Source: Populus alba (Eukaryota; Streptophyta; Magnoliopsida; Malpighiales; Salicaceae). Taken from it: a stretch of DNA of 64,000 bases. The stretch covers positions 12,524,001 through 12,588,000 of the forward strand of contig NC_133295.1 in the NCBI RefSeq assembly GCF_005239225.2, read 5' to 3'. Position numbers and translations under genes: made by a program. Of this stretch, positions 1-11,099 are shown in pieces. Each line of letters begins with the position of its first letter. Positions within the stretch are counted from its first letter, which is position 1. The notes under the pieces were generated by a model. It was not told where the DNA came from, did not search any database, and worked only from the letters and a program-made list of their open reading frames with translations.

Positions 1-1617
1 ACCCAGAAATAAGAAGACTGAAGAGCAAAAAGAAAACAAAAAATGAAAAGACTTAGACTGAAATAACAGGTCCAAGTATCAGCATATATATAGACGTTCA
101 CAAACTTCTAATAGCAGCTCCATGTCAATTGTTATTATTATTCGAGATTTAAGTTGTATCCCACATTGCTATAGTAGTATGTGATTTGAAAATTTGTGAG
201 AAGCAACGATTTTAGATTTTAGATTAATACATCACTGGGAGATTTCTTATCTTTTCACATAATAGACTTATTTCACTGTATTATTGCTATCAAAAAGCAT
301 ATTTACTAGTTAAATCAATAGCTTATAAAAAAAATTAAAAAACAAAAAATATAAGAAATATAAGAAATATATTAAGTGTCATTAGTCTAGGAACAACCTA
401 ACTCTATTGGACCTTGGATCATGCTGCAAGCAATAAGGGCCAGCCCTATTGAATCTTGATGACAACAAGGCTCAATGCTATTAGGTGCAGTACAACCCAA
501 TTTTATTGAGAAAAAAAAAATCAATCATCTCAACTCTAGTGGGCTTTGTTGGGCGGCAAGGCTCAACTCTATTGGAAAAGAAAAATTCAATCAACTTAAC
601 TTTAAATGAATAAAAATTATCATCATTTAATTTTTGTACAATATAAAAAAAAATCTCATCAATTTATTTCTTCTTTACTTTATGAAAAAAAAAACACAAA
701 AAAAAAGAAAAACAAATCTAAAAAGGCAAAAAAATAAAATTAAATATATTTGGTTTTGAACGAAAGCCAACCCCAATAGCCTTGTAACAACAACAATAAC
801 AACAGTACTAATAATAATAGAAGATAGAATTTTTGTTGAAGGGATAACAAATTCATAAATATAAAAGATGAATTAGTTCAATGGAAAAATATGATTTGAA
901 TTCAGGCGTGCGGGTCTGTTAACCCTAGGCACAGGTCTGGCAGACATGCCTGACTTTAGTGCCAGGTGTCTAGCAGTCATCTCATTCCCCAGGACGGACC
1001 CTAAAAATCTTGAACGGACCATTATATCCTCAACTATTTTTTCAGTGTCAAATGTATCTCATGAAAAAGACAACCACACTCTTAACTACATGTCTAACAA
1101 GTTTTTTTGGTAAATACAACTGTATCATTGCACCGCTCCAATCTACAATAACTTGTGTCTTCGTGAATAGTAAAGGGACAAACAATGAAACAGTGATCTT
1201 TTTTAGTATATTATATAAAATATATAATAATAATAATAGTCATTTAACCCGCAGGTCATTTTTTAAAAAAAAATTATAATCAGACTTTTTTGACATAAAA
1301 AATCCTAAATATAGATCAAAAAGTTTATACAAACATCTAATTAAATAAATTCATTATTACTTGTGTAAATAAAAAAAATCATTAAAATAATTAAAAGCAA
1401 AACTAGAAAAATTAAGAGATAAATATGGATGAAGATATTTGATCCCGTAATATGAGACATTTATTCAATTGTTTTTATTAAATTTATGTATTAAAAATAA
1501 AATTAAAATTGATTGAATAAAAAAAATATAATGTAAAACTACACATATCAAAAATATTATTACAAAATAATAGCGATCTCAATACTAAACAAGAGCAAAA
1601 TTAGACATGCCATTTGC
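1..1617. repeat. Duplicated block, copy A (about 1.6 kb, cut by window start)
   Basis: This block matches 14495-16110 in direct orientation with scattered single-base differences and small indels (about 96% by eye over sampled stretches). Similarity stops at about 1617, after the shared run ending in gacatgccat. It already holds at base 1, so this copy probably extends left of the window. The block is AT-rich. It contains motifs repeated around 'caactctattgg' (390-580) and a G+C-richer patch at 905-1010. The part at about 140-321 occurs a third time at 8160-8345. The small open frame at 1010-1279 also exists in copy B and looks non-coding. The block is likely transposon-derived sequence carried in a segmental duplication; the ends are not TG...CA long terminal repeats. 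Confidence 0.85.
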
Positions 1618-1828
1618 AGCCTTTTACTTTTGAAAGAGATGCTTCATCTTTCTCAATGCTTGGGGTTTAAATTTTGTTATTGATAGCCCAATATTGGTTG
1701 CATATCTACATCATTAACTGCTAACATCAGAGCCTACACCACAAATCAGTCAGACAAGGAAGAAAATGGATCCGCAAATAAACAATTTCTCATAAACAAC
1801 AACATAACCATAGTCCCAACACTGTCAC

Positions 1829-2380
1829 ATGAAACCAGAAGGAGGACCCGATTATGATTTCCCTTTTTCTGCTCTTAGAAATGGTAATGTTAGAGTCTTA
1901 AAATTGTGTAGGTGTGACTTGACATTGCCTGCTGATATGAAAAGTATGAATCTTCGGTCAATGAAGGAGATTTGTTTTTATCTGATTTATATGACTGATG
2001 ATATGGTGTTGAAGCCTGTCCTAATATTGAGGTTTTAAAGTTTGAGAATTGTTATCGGATGGAGAATCTGAGGCTTTGTTCAGAGAAATTGAAAAGGTTG
2101 GATCTTTCGTCGTTTTATACTGCCGAGAGGGAATTGTATTTGGAGCTTGACTGTCCTAATCTTGCTTGATTGAGCATTGATTGCTTTGAGATGGGGCAGT
2201 TTTGTGTTAAGAATCTGTCTTCATTGATTGAACTCCGTACTTCTATTGTGCATAAATTGAAGTATTATGGACATTGGTTTAAAGTTGTGAAGCAACATCA
2301 TCGAATTGCACACATCAAGCTTCTCGCGGTGCAAAAATTATGGCGTGAGGTATTGCTCTGCACCTTTTGAGTATGTGTTC
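1829..2380 (+). pseudogene. F-box/LRR (FBD-like) gene fragment, leucine-rich repeat part, disrupted
   Basis: Translation gives stretches typical of plant F-box/LRR proteins: 'VRVLKLCRCDLTLPADMKS', then after a frame change near 2010 'CPNIEVLKFENCYRMENL' and 'CSEKLKRLDLSSFYTAERE', an in-frame stop near 2167, then 'LSIDCFEMGQFCVKNLSSL' and 'HKLKYYGHWFKVVK'. In this family these segments are consecutive LRRs downstream of an F-box that recruits targets to SCF ubiquitin ligases. At least one frameshift and one stop break the frame, and no F-box lies directly upstream, so this is a relic. A separate F-box relic lies at 8895-9280. The pieces could come from one dispersed gene or from two members of this large family. 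Confidence 0.7.
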
Positions 2381-2949
2381 ATGTTTGTATCTGTTTCAGA
2401 GGTTGATTTCTGTCATTATGGTTTGGAAAATGTAGCCAATTTCGGTTGGTCTTGCTCTCATTATGTAAATGCCAAATGCTTCTGAAATCAGGGTTTGGAT
2501 TGTCTTAGAGTGACTGTGGGAAAGTGCATTATCTAAAGGTGGAAGAAGGGCTAAGAGTAATGTTTCCTGGCTTGTTAAGAAATGTTGAGATAAGTCTCTG
2601 GTTTCATTTGAGATTTTCATGAACTGTTTTGTTCATCGTCCTTGCGAGGTTTGTTTTCTGCTGGATAGATTATCTTAAAGGAGCTAAATGAACTCTAAGT
2701 TCACTAAATTGCGATCGATGCGCTAATATGTCATTTAGGCAACCAGAGGTCAGGACTACAAATGTGCAGGATGGGCATTGAACATGGTTAACAACTCAGT
2801 CCCATTCTATAATCCTTCTCTGCATTTATTATATTGCCTATCCATTTTGAGTACCAGAGATTCAGTGTGAAGCAATCTAGGAAATTATATGGAATGTGTT
2901 TGTTTAATATGTTTGGCTATCAGATTCTTTCCACAGAGTAGTGAAAAGG
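2381..2949. other. Spacer between F-box relic and inverted repeat
   Basis: No coding sequence or repeat is recognised. It may include the decayed 3' part of the F-box/LRR gene, since composition stays gene-like (G+C higher than the surrounding AT-rich DNA) to about 2650. Confidence 0.4.
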
Positions 2950-5925
2950 GCTCTGCGTTGCCCGTGGAATACTTTTTTCAATTCTATCAAATTCGAACCA
3001 ACAATGACTGGGATTGATTTTGATTTGTTTTCATCTTTCTTAAATTAGTCACTGGGCTGAGGTATTTGGTTGGTAACCTCAAGGTTTTGGAAAAAACATT
3101 CAATTTCTAAATCTAGCTTCTACCGGTCAGAAATTTAAAGCATATATGATGCCCCTGGTAAAGCAGGGTTGAATGACTTTCAGGTTTGTGTTAAAGCTTC
3201 TATGATCATTTATCATATCTTTAAGAATTTTTATATGTATATTGTTTTCTATATTTCTAATTTTTAAGGAAAATAGTAGCCACGTAATATATTAAAAACT
3301 GGTTTTGATTTTTTCATCAACGATCCTTACACACTATTATTATGCTATTTATGCATGTTATGAAACTAATCATAAAAAAACCTAGTATTATGGGATGATT
3401 AAGCCAATAATAGAAATTCTAATAGTTATCTCATAAGGACAAGAAAGCTAAACTATCATGAAAAGCCTGATTAGATTGGGCTCATAAGCTTGTGCCTCTA
3501 GTATATTAAGCTGTAAGTTCCCAAGTTTTCTTGCATTGGGTTCACTGACAAAAAAAAAATGCATGTTCATAAGTAGATGTTATGACTTTAAACTAATACA
3601 TGCATTTTCCATCCTAGGTTATTCCCTTCATATCACCACTTGCATCTTACTTGTATTTAAAATAAAGTTTTAAAGTCAGTCAGGTTTTTTCATGGATCTT
3701 AATACTTTATTATTCCTCTAGATACCTCCAGACCCTTCAAATTAATAGGAAACCACATAATTATACAAACCATAAGCTATTACTTTTTTATTTATAAGGT
3801 TCAACTAAGAAATAACACGCATTCATTATTTGGTTCAAATTAAATAATATGTAACCAACATTCATTGATGGTCAAAAGAATTTGCTACCTTGATGGCAAC
3901 TCTCAATTGATTATTACAAGAAGCAAAAAACTAGGCACTTACATTGATTCAACCTCATGTATTTGATTATTAGTCACATACTACCATACCATATATAAGC
4001 AATGTACTAAAGTTTGGAAAATGTAATATTATTTTGCTAAAAAGTAAATCAAATGCTACCTGACATCCAGACTCGCTTAGGGAAGTGACTGCTTTTGCAT
4101 GGCCTTATATGGATTGAGTTGTGGTACAAGAATCAACTGTGTTTAAGTTAATTCTTTTTTTATATTACTATTGTTTTTTTAATATTTATTGGCATAGATA
4201 GACAACTTACCTATCATTTCTTCTTTCTAAAAGCCTTTTTTTTCTTGGCATTTTTAGTCTTTATCTTTCTGTCCTAAATCACCTTGCTGCAATTATGTTG
4301 CCGCTGAGCAACAAGTGAGGCCTTGATGTTGACATGGTCGCAAAGTGCAGAAACATCGCTCTAAATATATCATAATTTTAGTCCTGATTTTGAATTTTCT
4401 TATTTGAAACAGCTTGTAACATTGAACTCTCTATCTTTCAATTTAATATTCAATTTTCCTAATAGTAAACTATAATTGTATCAGAAGCATGCAAACCAAC
4501 CAAGGTTTCAAATGGTCGCAAACAAATCATGTTTCAAATGCGGCCACATTAGCATCAATGCCTCACTTGATGCTCAGCGGCAACATGATTGCGGCAAAGT
4601 GATTGAGAGCAAAAATATAAAGGCTGAGCACGCCAAGAAAAAGAAGGCTTTCAGCAAGAAGAAATGATAGGTCAGTTGTCTATCTATGCCAAATAAATAT
4701 AAAAAATATGACAATTACTTCCCTAAGCTAGTCTAGATGTCGAGTAGCGTTTGATATAATTTTTAGCATAATGATATCACATTTTTCAAGCTTCGGTACA
4801 TTGCTTATGTATGGTACAATAGCATGTGACTAATAAACAAATGCATGAGGTTGAATTGATCTAAGTCCCTAGTTTTTTGCTTCTTGTAACAATCAATTGG
4901 GAGTTGCCATCAAGGAAGCCGAGGCAACAAATTCCATTGACCAACAATGGATGTTGTTTGCTTGTTATTTTATATGAACCAAATAATGGATACATGTTAA
5001 TTCTTTGTTGAACATTATAAATGAAAAGTGATAGGTTCTTGTTTGTATAATTGTTTGGTTGCCTATTAATTTGAAGGGACTTGAGGTATCCAGAGGAATA
5101 ACACGGTATTAACATCCAAGAAAAACCTGGTTGACCTTAAAATTTTATTTTGAATGCAGGTACGATGCAAGTGGTGATGTGGAGGGAATAATCTAGGGTG
5201 AAAGATGCATGTGTTAGTTTAAATTCATGACATCTACTTATTAGCATGGGTTTTTTTTTTTTTTTTGCTACTAAACCCAATGCAAGAAAACTTGGGAACT
5301 TGCAACTTAATGTGCCAGAGGCACAAGCTTTTGGGCCTCATTTAATCGGGCTTCTCCATGAAAGTTTAGCTCATGTCCCAGCGAGCTAACTATTAAAACT
5401 CCTACTCCTGGCTTAATCATCCCCCAATATTATGTTCTCTATGATTAGTTTTGTGACATGCATATATAACATAATAATACTGTGCAAGAACCTTTGATGA
5501 AAGAACCAGACCCAGTTTCTAACGTATTATGCAGCTACTGTTTTCTTTAAAAACTAGAAATTAGGAATATAGAAAACAATATACATATGAAAATTCTTAA
5601 ATAGAAATGGTAAATGATCACAGAAACTTGAGCACAAACCTGAAAGTCATGTAACTCTGCATTACTGGGGGCACCATAGATGCTTCAAGTTTCTGACACA
5701 ACAGCCGGTAGAAGCACTATTTTTTTGTGAATAGTAGAAAACCCGAGGAATCTGTAAAAAGAAACCAGATTTAGAAATTGGATATTAATTCCAAAACCTT
5801 AAGATTACCAACCAAATATCTCAGCCCAGTGACTAATTTAAGGATGAAAACAAATCAAGATCAGATCCTATACATTTTTTGTTTGAATTTGATAGATTAA
5901 AAAAACATATTGCGCGGGCAGGTCT
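2950..5925. repeat. Inverted repeat of about 3 kb, two arms of about 1.4 kb around a short spacer
   Basis: The left arm (about 2950-4370) is the reverse complement of the right arm (about 4505-5925), with roughly 80-85% identity by eye. Paired landmarks: 'cactgggctgaggtatttgg' at about 3050 with its complement at 5810-5830; 'ttgctaccttgatggcaact' near 3883 with its complement near 4910; the segment around 'ttgccgctgagcaacaagtg' at 4298 with its complement at about 4565-4585; and the outer 'tctatcaaattc' at 2984 with its complement at 5884. The outermost bases are GC-rich (tgcccgtgg / tgcgcgggca). No clear target-site duplication is visible. It could be a foldback or MULE-like element with long TIRs, or an inverted gene-fragment duplication. 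A transcript through it would form a very long hairpin. Confidence 0.85.
4476..4667 (+). pseudogene. Short coding-like segment in the right arm of the inverted repeat (unrecognised)
   Basis: A 63-codon frame includes 'CFKCGHISINASLDAQRQHD' followed by C and ends in a lysine-rich tail and TGA. The left arm, read on the minus strand (about 4210-4380), encodes a similar peptide ('HVNIKASLVAQRQHNCSKVI', then a stop, then a similar lysine-rich tail ending at the same stop). Agreement at the protein level in both arms, including the stop, suggests that the duplicated unit was the 3' end of a gene. The C-x2-C ... H-D-C spacing could be zinc-binding, but I do not recognise the family. It is not expected to be a functional gene. 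Confidence 0.35.
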
Positions 5926-6597
5926 AAGACATGGATTTGATCATTACAAAGTTTCGGCTGACATAGGTATAATGAACAAAAGGGAATGCTTTTAACTATT
6001 TATGTTGTGTCGAGATAGCAATGTGCATAAAAAAACTCTTACATCTCAAATTTAATTCCTAGGTGATGGAATTGTTTTCAACATTAACAATGGGTGTTTT
6101 GTATCATCAAATACAAAACCAGACAAATTTTTGGACAAAATTGAGCAAACACTTGGGCAACCAATGGTTGTTCTTAACCCAATAAAAGTGACACAGTAAT
6201 TCTCATAAGACTATGAGAAGTAAAGAAGAATCAAAGCAGAGAAGAATCAATCCTTTTCTCAAGGAGGCACAGGTATTAAAATGCCATCCCTATAACCCAA
6301 CAGCAATTACCATAGCAATTCTCAGACTATGAACCGTATAAAAAGTGAATCCTTAAAGATATTCTAAATTACTAGGGAATACAGATGTACTAAATATGAC
6401 CTTTTTCTTCTGGTAATATTTCTGGATTCAAATCAATCCAAAGCTCAAGGTTGTACGAACCTCAAACACTTGTCTCGGGGAAACTAATGAGGAAAAAAAC
6501 AAACTAATGCTGTAAGTCACTTTATTGGTTTGTGGTTCAGTTTCCATCGAAATCTCCCACCTATAATACAAAAGATAAAGAAAAAAGATGACCTGAT
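5926..6597. other. Spacer downstream of the mL53 gene
   Basis: AT-rich sequence without a recognisable gene. It probably contains the mL53 3' flank. Nothing further is supported. Confidence 0.4.
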
Positions 6598-6815
6598 ACA
6601 GGTAAATAATTGGAATATAGGAAAATAAAACGCAGAACTAAACACTACCCAGAAGAGGAAAAGAGAATCAATAAATAAATAAATATAAACCTAAAAATCT
6701 GCTAAGTCTTGATCTATTCTTGGGGTTTGTCTTCCTTTGATCCATCCCTCATCACAAAAACACAGCAGACAGCCATGAAAACACATCCTTTTCTCCTTTA
6801 GTTCTCTTCTAAGAA
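6598..6815. repeat. mL53 gene-end segment, source copy of a 218-bp perfect duplicate
   Basis: Base-by-base comparison with 16127-16344 shows no difference that I can find over 218 bp. The segment covers the longer candidate last exon, the 3' UTR and flank of the mL53 gene. It stops about 7 bp inside the candidate splice acceptor (TTCTTAG on the minus strand). Confidence 0.9.
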
Positions 6816-7848
6816 TTTGGAGAAACACACACACCAGGCTGTTAGCACATACACAGATAGAAGGAGACATTAATTCAGTAGCAGCATTGTCAAAAACTCC
6901 AAAGAAGCCACGGATTGGGTGAATAGTTAAATCTTCCCACAAAAGACTCTAGCATATGCCACGTTTAACCTTATAGCAGCAGCAGAGAATGAAACACAAA
7001 ATTCAATGAGAATTTTTGGACACTGTCAAATGTCACAATCCTCATCATCTAGATGCATCCACGCTGACACAAAAGACGACAATGGCACCTGTTATCTTTT
7101 CGAACACGCATTTGTGATTCACAATGTGCCTTCTTATCCTGGAAAATCCTTAATACTATCGTCTACATATTATGTATCACAGGTCCATCACTCCTTTCTT
7201 CCAATTCAACCAGTGACCCAAAATTAAGAGTGATACTTTTGGTTCCTCAAAAATTTGAGCCATCATCAGTGATTCATTCCACTTACAAAATAAGTTACGA
7301 TAAACTACAGAATAACTGTGATACTTCAGGCTACCCAAATGAAAATCACAATGGATGTCAAGATGTCAAGTCCTACCATGGAGTAACAGCAAAACACACC
7401 ACCTGTTCGAAAAAATGTCCAAACGAGAGCAAAAAAACAAAACACTGCCTAATGAAAAAACCAAAAACAAATACAACCAGCAAGCACTAACCTTGGTACC
7501 GGGAGCAAACTGGCGGAGCTCTTCTTCAGGGATAATAACAGGCCACTTCTCTCCAGCTTCACGAAACATTTGCTCGGTCTCAAGAAGCTGACCCTTTTCC
7601 AAAATCATGGTCCTAATGGCCTGTGCAGGAGTAGAAGTGGCATCGAAAGCTTCCTCGACGCCGTTGACGAAAGTGACAGTGATCTGTGGTGGGAAATCGT
7701 CGGTGCGGCGCTTGACAAGAACCTGGCAAGCAGGGTTGGATTCTTTGGCCTTGCGGGCATTGCATTGAGCTAAGAACTCCATACATGAGGCTACGCGTGG
7801 GTCTAGTGCGTTGAATTCAATTTTTACCTTTGAGAGGAACTTCAACAT
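6752..7848 (-). CDS. Mitochondrial large-subunit ribosomal protein mL53 (MRPL53-like)
   Basis: Exon 1 (7492-7848) encodes 119 residues beginning MLKFLSKVKIEFNALDPR and ending in EELRQFAPGTK. This is the compact thioredoxin-like ribosomal protein family that includes human MRPL53, and it is a structural component of the mitochondrial large ribosomal subunit. The exon ends in a good donor (AAG|GTTAGT on the minus strand). The last exon is uncertain. One acceptor ending at 6839 gives a 10-codon exon 6809-6838 (PGVCVSPNS, stop). Another ending at 6809 gives 6752-6808 (KRTKGEKDVFSWLSAVFL, stop). Both keep phase 0. The longer option is entered here because its lysine-rich start resembles other plant homologues as I remember them. 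The 218 bp carrying this gene end are duplicated at 16127-16344. Confidence 0.8.
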
Positions 7849-8159
7849 TTTTTTTCTTCTTTCTAGATCTTTCGGAAATCAGCCAAATCTGTAAAGGTAG
7901 CCCGTTGGGGTTGAAAGGGATAAACTGAAACCCGGCGCCTGCGGTATCTGTATTTGCAGTCGCTCAGTGTCTCAAAACCACGCCACTCCACACCATTTTA
8001 ATGTATACTAGCATATTTGATCCTGGCTTCCTAATTTAATAAGACAACGATCATCAGGTTTCATCTTAAACCGTTTTTTTATTTTTAAAATGATACCTTT
8101 TTAGGTGGTATTTTAAAAAAAAAAAATCAAGACACAAATCAACTCGTATATTTATTTAC
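7849..8159. promoter_or_regulatory. mL53 5' flank and presumed promoter
   Basis: This lies upstream of the mL53 start codon on the minus strand. G+C is raised between about 7890 and 8000 compared with the AT-rich flank, consistent with a 5' UTR and proximal promoter. I cannot assign a TATA box or start site with confidence. Confidence 0.4.
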
Positions 8160-8345
8160 GGAATTCGAGATTTAAGTTGTATCCCACATTACTATAGTAG
8201 TATGTGATTCGAAAATATGTGGGAAGCAGCGATTTTAGATTTTAGTAATACATCACTAGGAGATTTCTTATCTTTTCATATAATAGACGTATTTCACTGT
8301 ATTATTGCTATTAAAAAGCATATTTACTAGTTAAATCAATAACAA
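8160..8345. repeat. Third partial copy of the duplicated block (matches 140-321 and about 14635-14815)
   Basis: It begins at 'ttcgagatttaagttgtatc' and runs through 'agcatatttactagttaaat', with several differences from the other two copies. It matches only this internal part of the 1.6-kb block, so this subsegment is probably a transposable element in its own right. The 'tgtatcccacatt' string resembles the start of some plant LTRs. Confidence 0.75.
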
Positions 8346-8894
8346 ATTTTTTTTATAATATTATAATGATAATATCAATAAGTTTTTTTAATTGAACTGG
8401 TTTAGTTCAATTTAATTTTTTTAGTTTTAGATTTATTAAACTGAAACCAATTATTAAACTAAAATCAAACCAAACAGAAAAGAGAAAAGGCTTTCCTGCG
8501 TCCTGATAGGTTTGACAAACTTCTTTATGTAATGCTAGTAGATTTCAAGGAGGGACGCGGGTCTGGCACCCAAGATGCTTGAACTTTTCCATCAAATAAA
8601 TTAAATGTCATTCCTTTATTCACTAAGCAATAAACAAAATCCAAAATCCTTGAAATTCCCAATATATCTAAAAAGAATTCCAAAATCCTCAAAATTTCCC
8701 TAATATCCAAAAATGTTTCCAATGAGCTATTTATGAATTTGTTAATTATTTTTAATAAAAAAATCAAGTGAATGGTGACAGTATAGCTTCAAGTTAAGTT
8801 AAACATGCAAGTCTAGATAGACTAAGCCATTATGGGTAACATATTGAAAAGATGAAATAAAAATCAAGAGATCATTGTTGAGGCTGGAGGTTAA

Positions 8895-9280
8895 TTGGTT
8901 TTTCTAATTAATTACGTTTTGGTGTTAGATCATCTTTTGGATTTGGATTTGGATTTGGATTTGGCTAATGTCAGACCCAACAAGCATGGGTTAAACACAT
9001 TGCCAAGCAAATTGATTGAACTTTTCAATCCATTGATCCATCAAAACACGACCACCACTCAAAGTCTCAAGTACTCGCCAGAAAATACACTCCTTTCCAT
9101 CCTCTCTTTTCTTCCTACCAAGACTGCCATCCAAATCTCCTTGGCATCCCACTAATTTCTTAACCTTGGTACAAACTGCATTTTCCTTTACTCCCAACTT
9201 GATTCTCGCGACTATAACAAGTGCTTAATGCTATTGAGCACCATGTGAAAGAACTCGAACCCACGTTTCCACATAATGGT
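8895..9280 (+). pseudogene. F-box domain relic
   Basis: The plus-strand frame contains 'SPENTLLSILSFLPTKTAIQ', a clear plant F-box core (family pattern LPxxLLxxILSFLPTKxAVxTS). It is followed by a stop directly after 'SLASH' where the family has a WRxLW-type helix, and more stops follow. A hexanucleotide run (ggattt repeated four times, 8938-8963) precedes it and encodes Asp-Leu repeats. It is too short and interrupted to be functional. It may be the lost N-terminus of the F-box/LRR relic at 1829-2380. Confidence 0.65.
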
Positions 9281-9289
9281 TTGATGATG

Positions 9290-10770
9290 GCAAAAATTTG
9301 AGTGTTCCTTCCTCCACCCAAGGCTTGTTTACTGCAAAATCAACACCGATAGCAAACACACAATTAAAAGAAAAAAAAACCATAGTAACCAGGAAATAAA
9401 CCCTCTAAAAGTGTGTGATTGAATATAAAAATAATTGACAACAAAAGGCTAGTATTGTGTGACAAACATGTGACCAAGATAATAACAAGCAAGTAAAATC
9501 AAATTAGGTTAAACCTACAAACACGTGGCCTCGACAATAAGAACAAGATAACCCGACAAATCAATGTTTTAAAACTTCACCATAACCATCAATTTAACCT
9601 GTGACTCGGGTGATCTAGGTCTAGACGAGGCCAGATTTCAAATAAAATTGAAGATAATTGACCTTGCATAAATACAGGTTGACCTGCAACCCAACAAGCC
9701 GTGACAAAATAGTCAAAAATTGTTATTGTTTTCCTTTTAATCTTTTTTTCCAAAATGTAGTCCATTTTACATTTTTTTATACAATAAAAAAATTGAATTG
9801 ACCCGAGTTATCTACCACTTAGTTTTCAAAACCTAGGTGTCAACTTGGAAAAAGTAACAGCTCAAGTTTGTTGACTAGGGTTAACCAGCGTGATTTATTT
9901 TGTGCGATTAAAAAATTAGCAATTAAAAAACATGGTTGAAAATTGAAATAAAAAAATAAATTAAGGGCAACAACAATTTTCCAAAGGTTAAATTTAAAAA
10001 AAAATTAACAAAAGGACAAAAATTAAAATCAAAAAAAAAAAAAACGAAATTATAAAAAAAAAAACCACAAACTTGGATAGAAGGATGAAATTGAAAACCA
10101 CCAAAAAACTTGAAAAAAAAAACTAGAAATTAAAAGGACCAAATTGAAAAAATTGTAATGACAAATTAGAATTGAGAATTAAATTGAAAGAAAAAAAAAA
10201 ACTTTAACCAAAGAGCCAAGGACATGAATTTGAAATCAAAAGAATTAAGGATTGAAGATGAAATAAAAAGAACAAAAAAGATAAGGCTATATATACTTTT
10301 CAGGAAAGAGAGAATAGAAAATGATAAAAGACTGGCCAAGAACAAACCACCCAACATCTACTAACACGCGTTGCACTAGGAGGAAGAGCACACGATGAAA
10401 AACATTTTATGTCCCTAGGAGGCGCTGTATGCACTACTCAAAATGTGCTGCCGCCTGCAACGAGCAAGTGATTTTTAAAAATTAAATAATAATTAATAAT
10501 ATAAAAGGATAAATATGCCTTTAATTACCTTACAATTTTTATAAAAAATAAAAACAAAAAAAAAACCCAACATAAAAACACCAAAAGGCCCTCATCCTGC
10601 AATTTAAGTATTTTAACACCAGGCTTTCGGATTTTTTAGGAAGGTAATTATTTTACTGTTGATAGTGAATAGTAACTTGAGTCTTAGTGCATAGCGAATT
10701 TACCTTCCCTTTTGGCAACTTTTTTTTTATTATTATTATATATAATAGAAGAGAACCAAATTAAACCAGT
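9290..10770. mobile_element. Degenerate retroelement debris
   Basis: No coding domain survives. The stretch has features of decayed Salicaceae LTR retroelements: 'gacccgagt'-type motifs (9600-9850), long purine-rich runs with 'aaaaggaccaaattgaaaaa' (10130-10155), and a 'tactgttgatagtgaatagt' string near 10655. No paired LTRs were found, so boundaries and superfamily are open. Confidence 0.4.
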
Positions 10771-10772
10771 TC

Positions 10773-10905
10773 ATTGAACTCCTTTTAAGAGAATCAAATG
10801 AGAGGCAGAGAAGGCAGTTCTTTTAACTCCTATTACGAGAATCAAACGAGAGGCGGAGAAGGCATTTCATTTAACTCCTATTACGAGAGAAGGCATGGGG
10901 AAGGC
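10773..10905. repeat. Short tandem repeat, about 48 bp in three copies
   Basis: Three successive copies of 'ttaactcctattacgagaat...gagaaggca' are present, the third truncated. The third runs into an ATG at 10895 that opens MGKAKKRPAQVLK and then a possible donor (AAG|GTATCT). No downstream exon is recognised, so no gene is called. Confidence 0.6.
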
Positions 10906-11099
10906 AAAGAAGCGACCAGCTCAAGTATTGAAGGTATCTAAGGTTTCTCAATTAGGATTATTAGAAGTTGGGTTGTGGGTAATTGGGTATCAATTTAGAG
11001 GGTTTTCTAATTTGGGGAGTTTCTCATTTAGATTTTAAATGTTACTACGGGAAGCATTTCATTTTACATATGTAGTGGATTAAATTTTGTATTGTTATG

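Noticed and set aside
4476..4667. A functional small zinc-finger gene
   Set aside because: The frame sits in one arm of an inverted repeat, its twin in the other arm has a stop, and no known zinc-finger spacing is met convincingly.
8938..8963. Asp-Leu repeat peptide encoded by the ggattt run
   Set aside because: It is a hexanucleotide microsatellite next to a disrupted F-box, not evidence for a functional domain.
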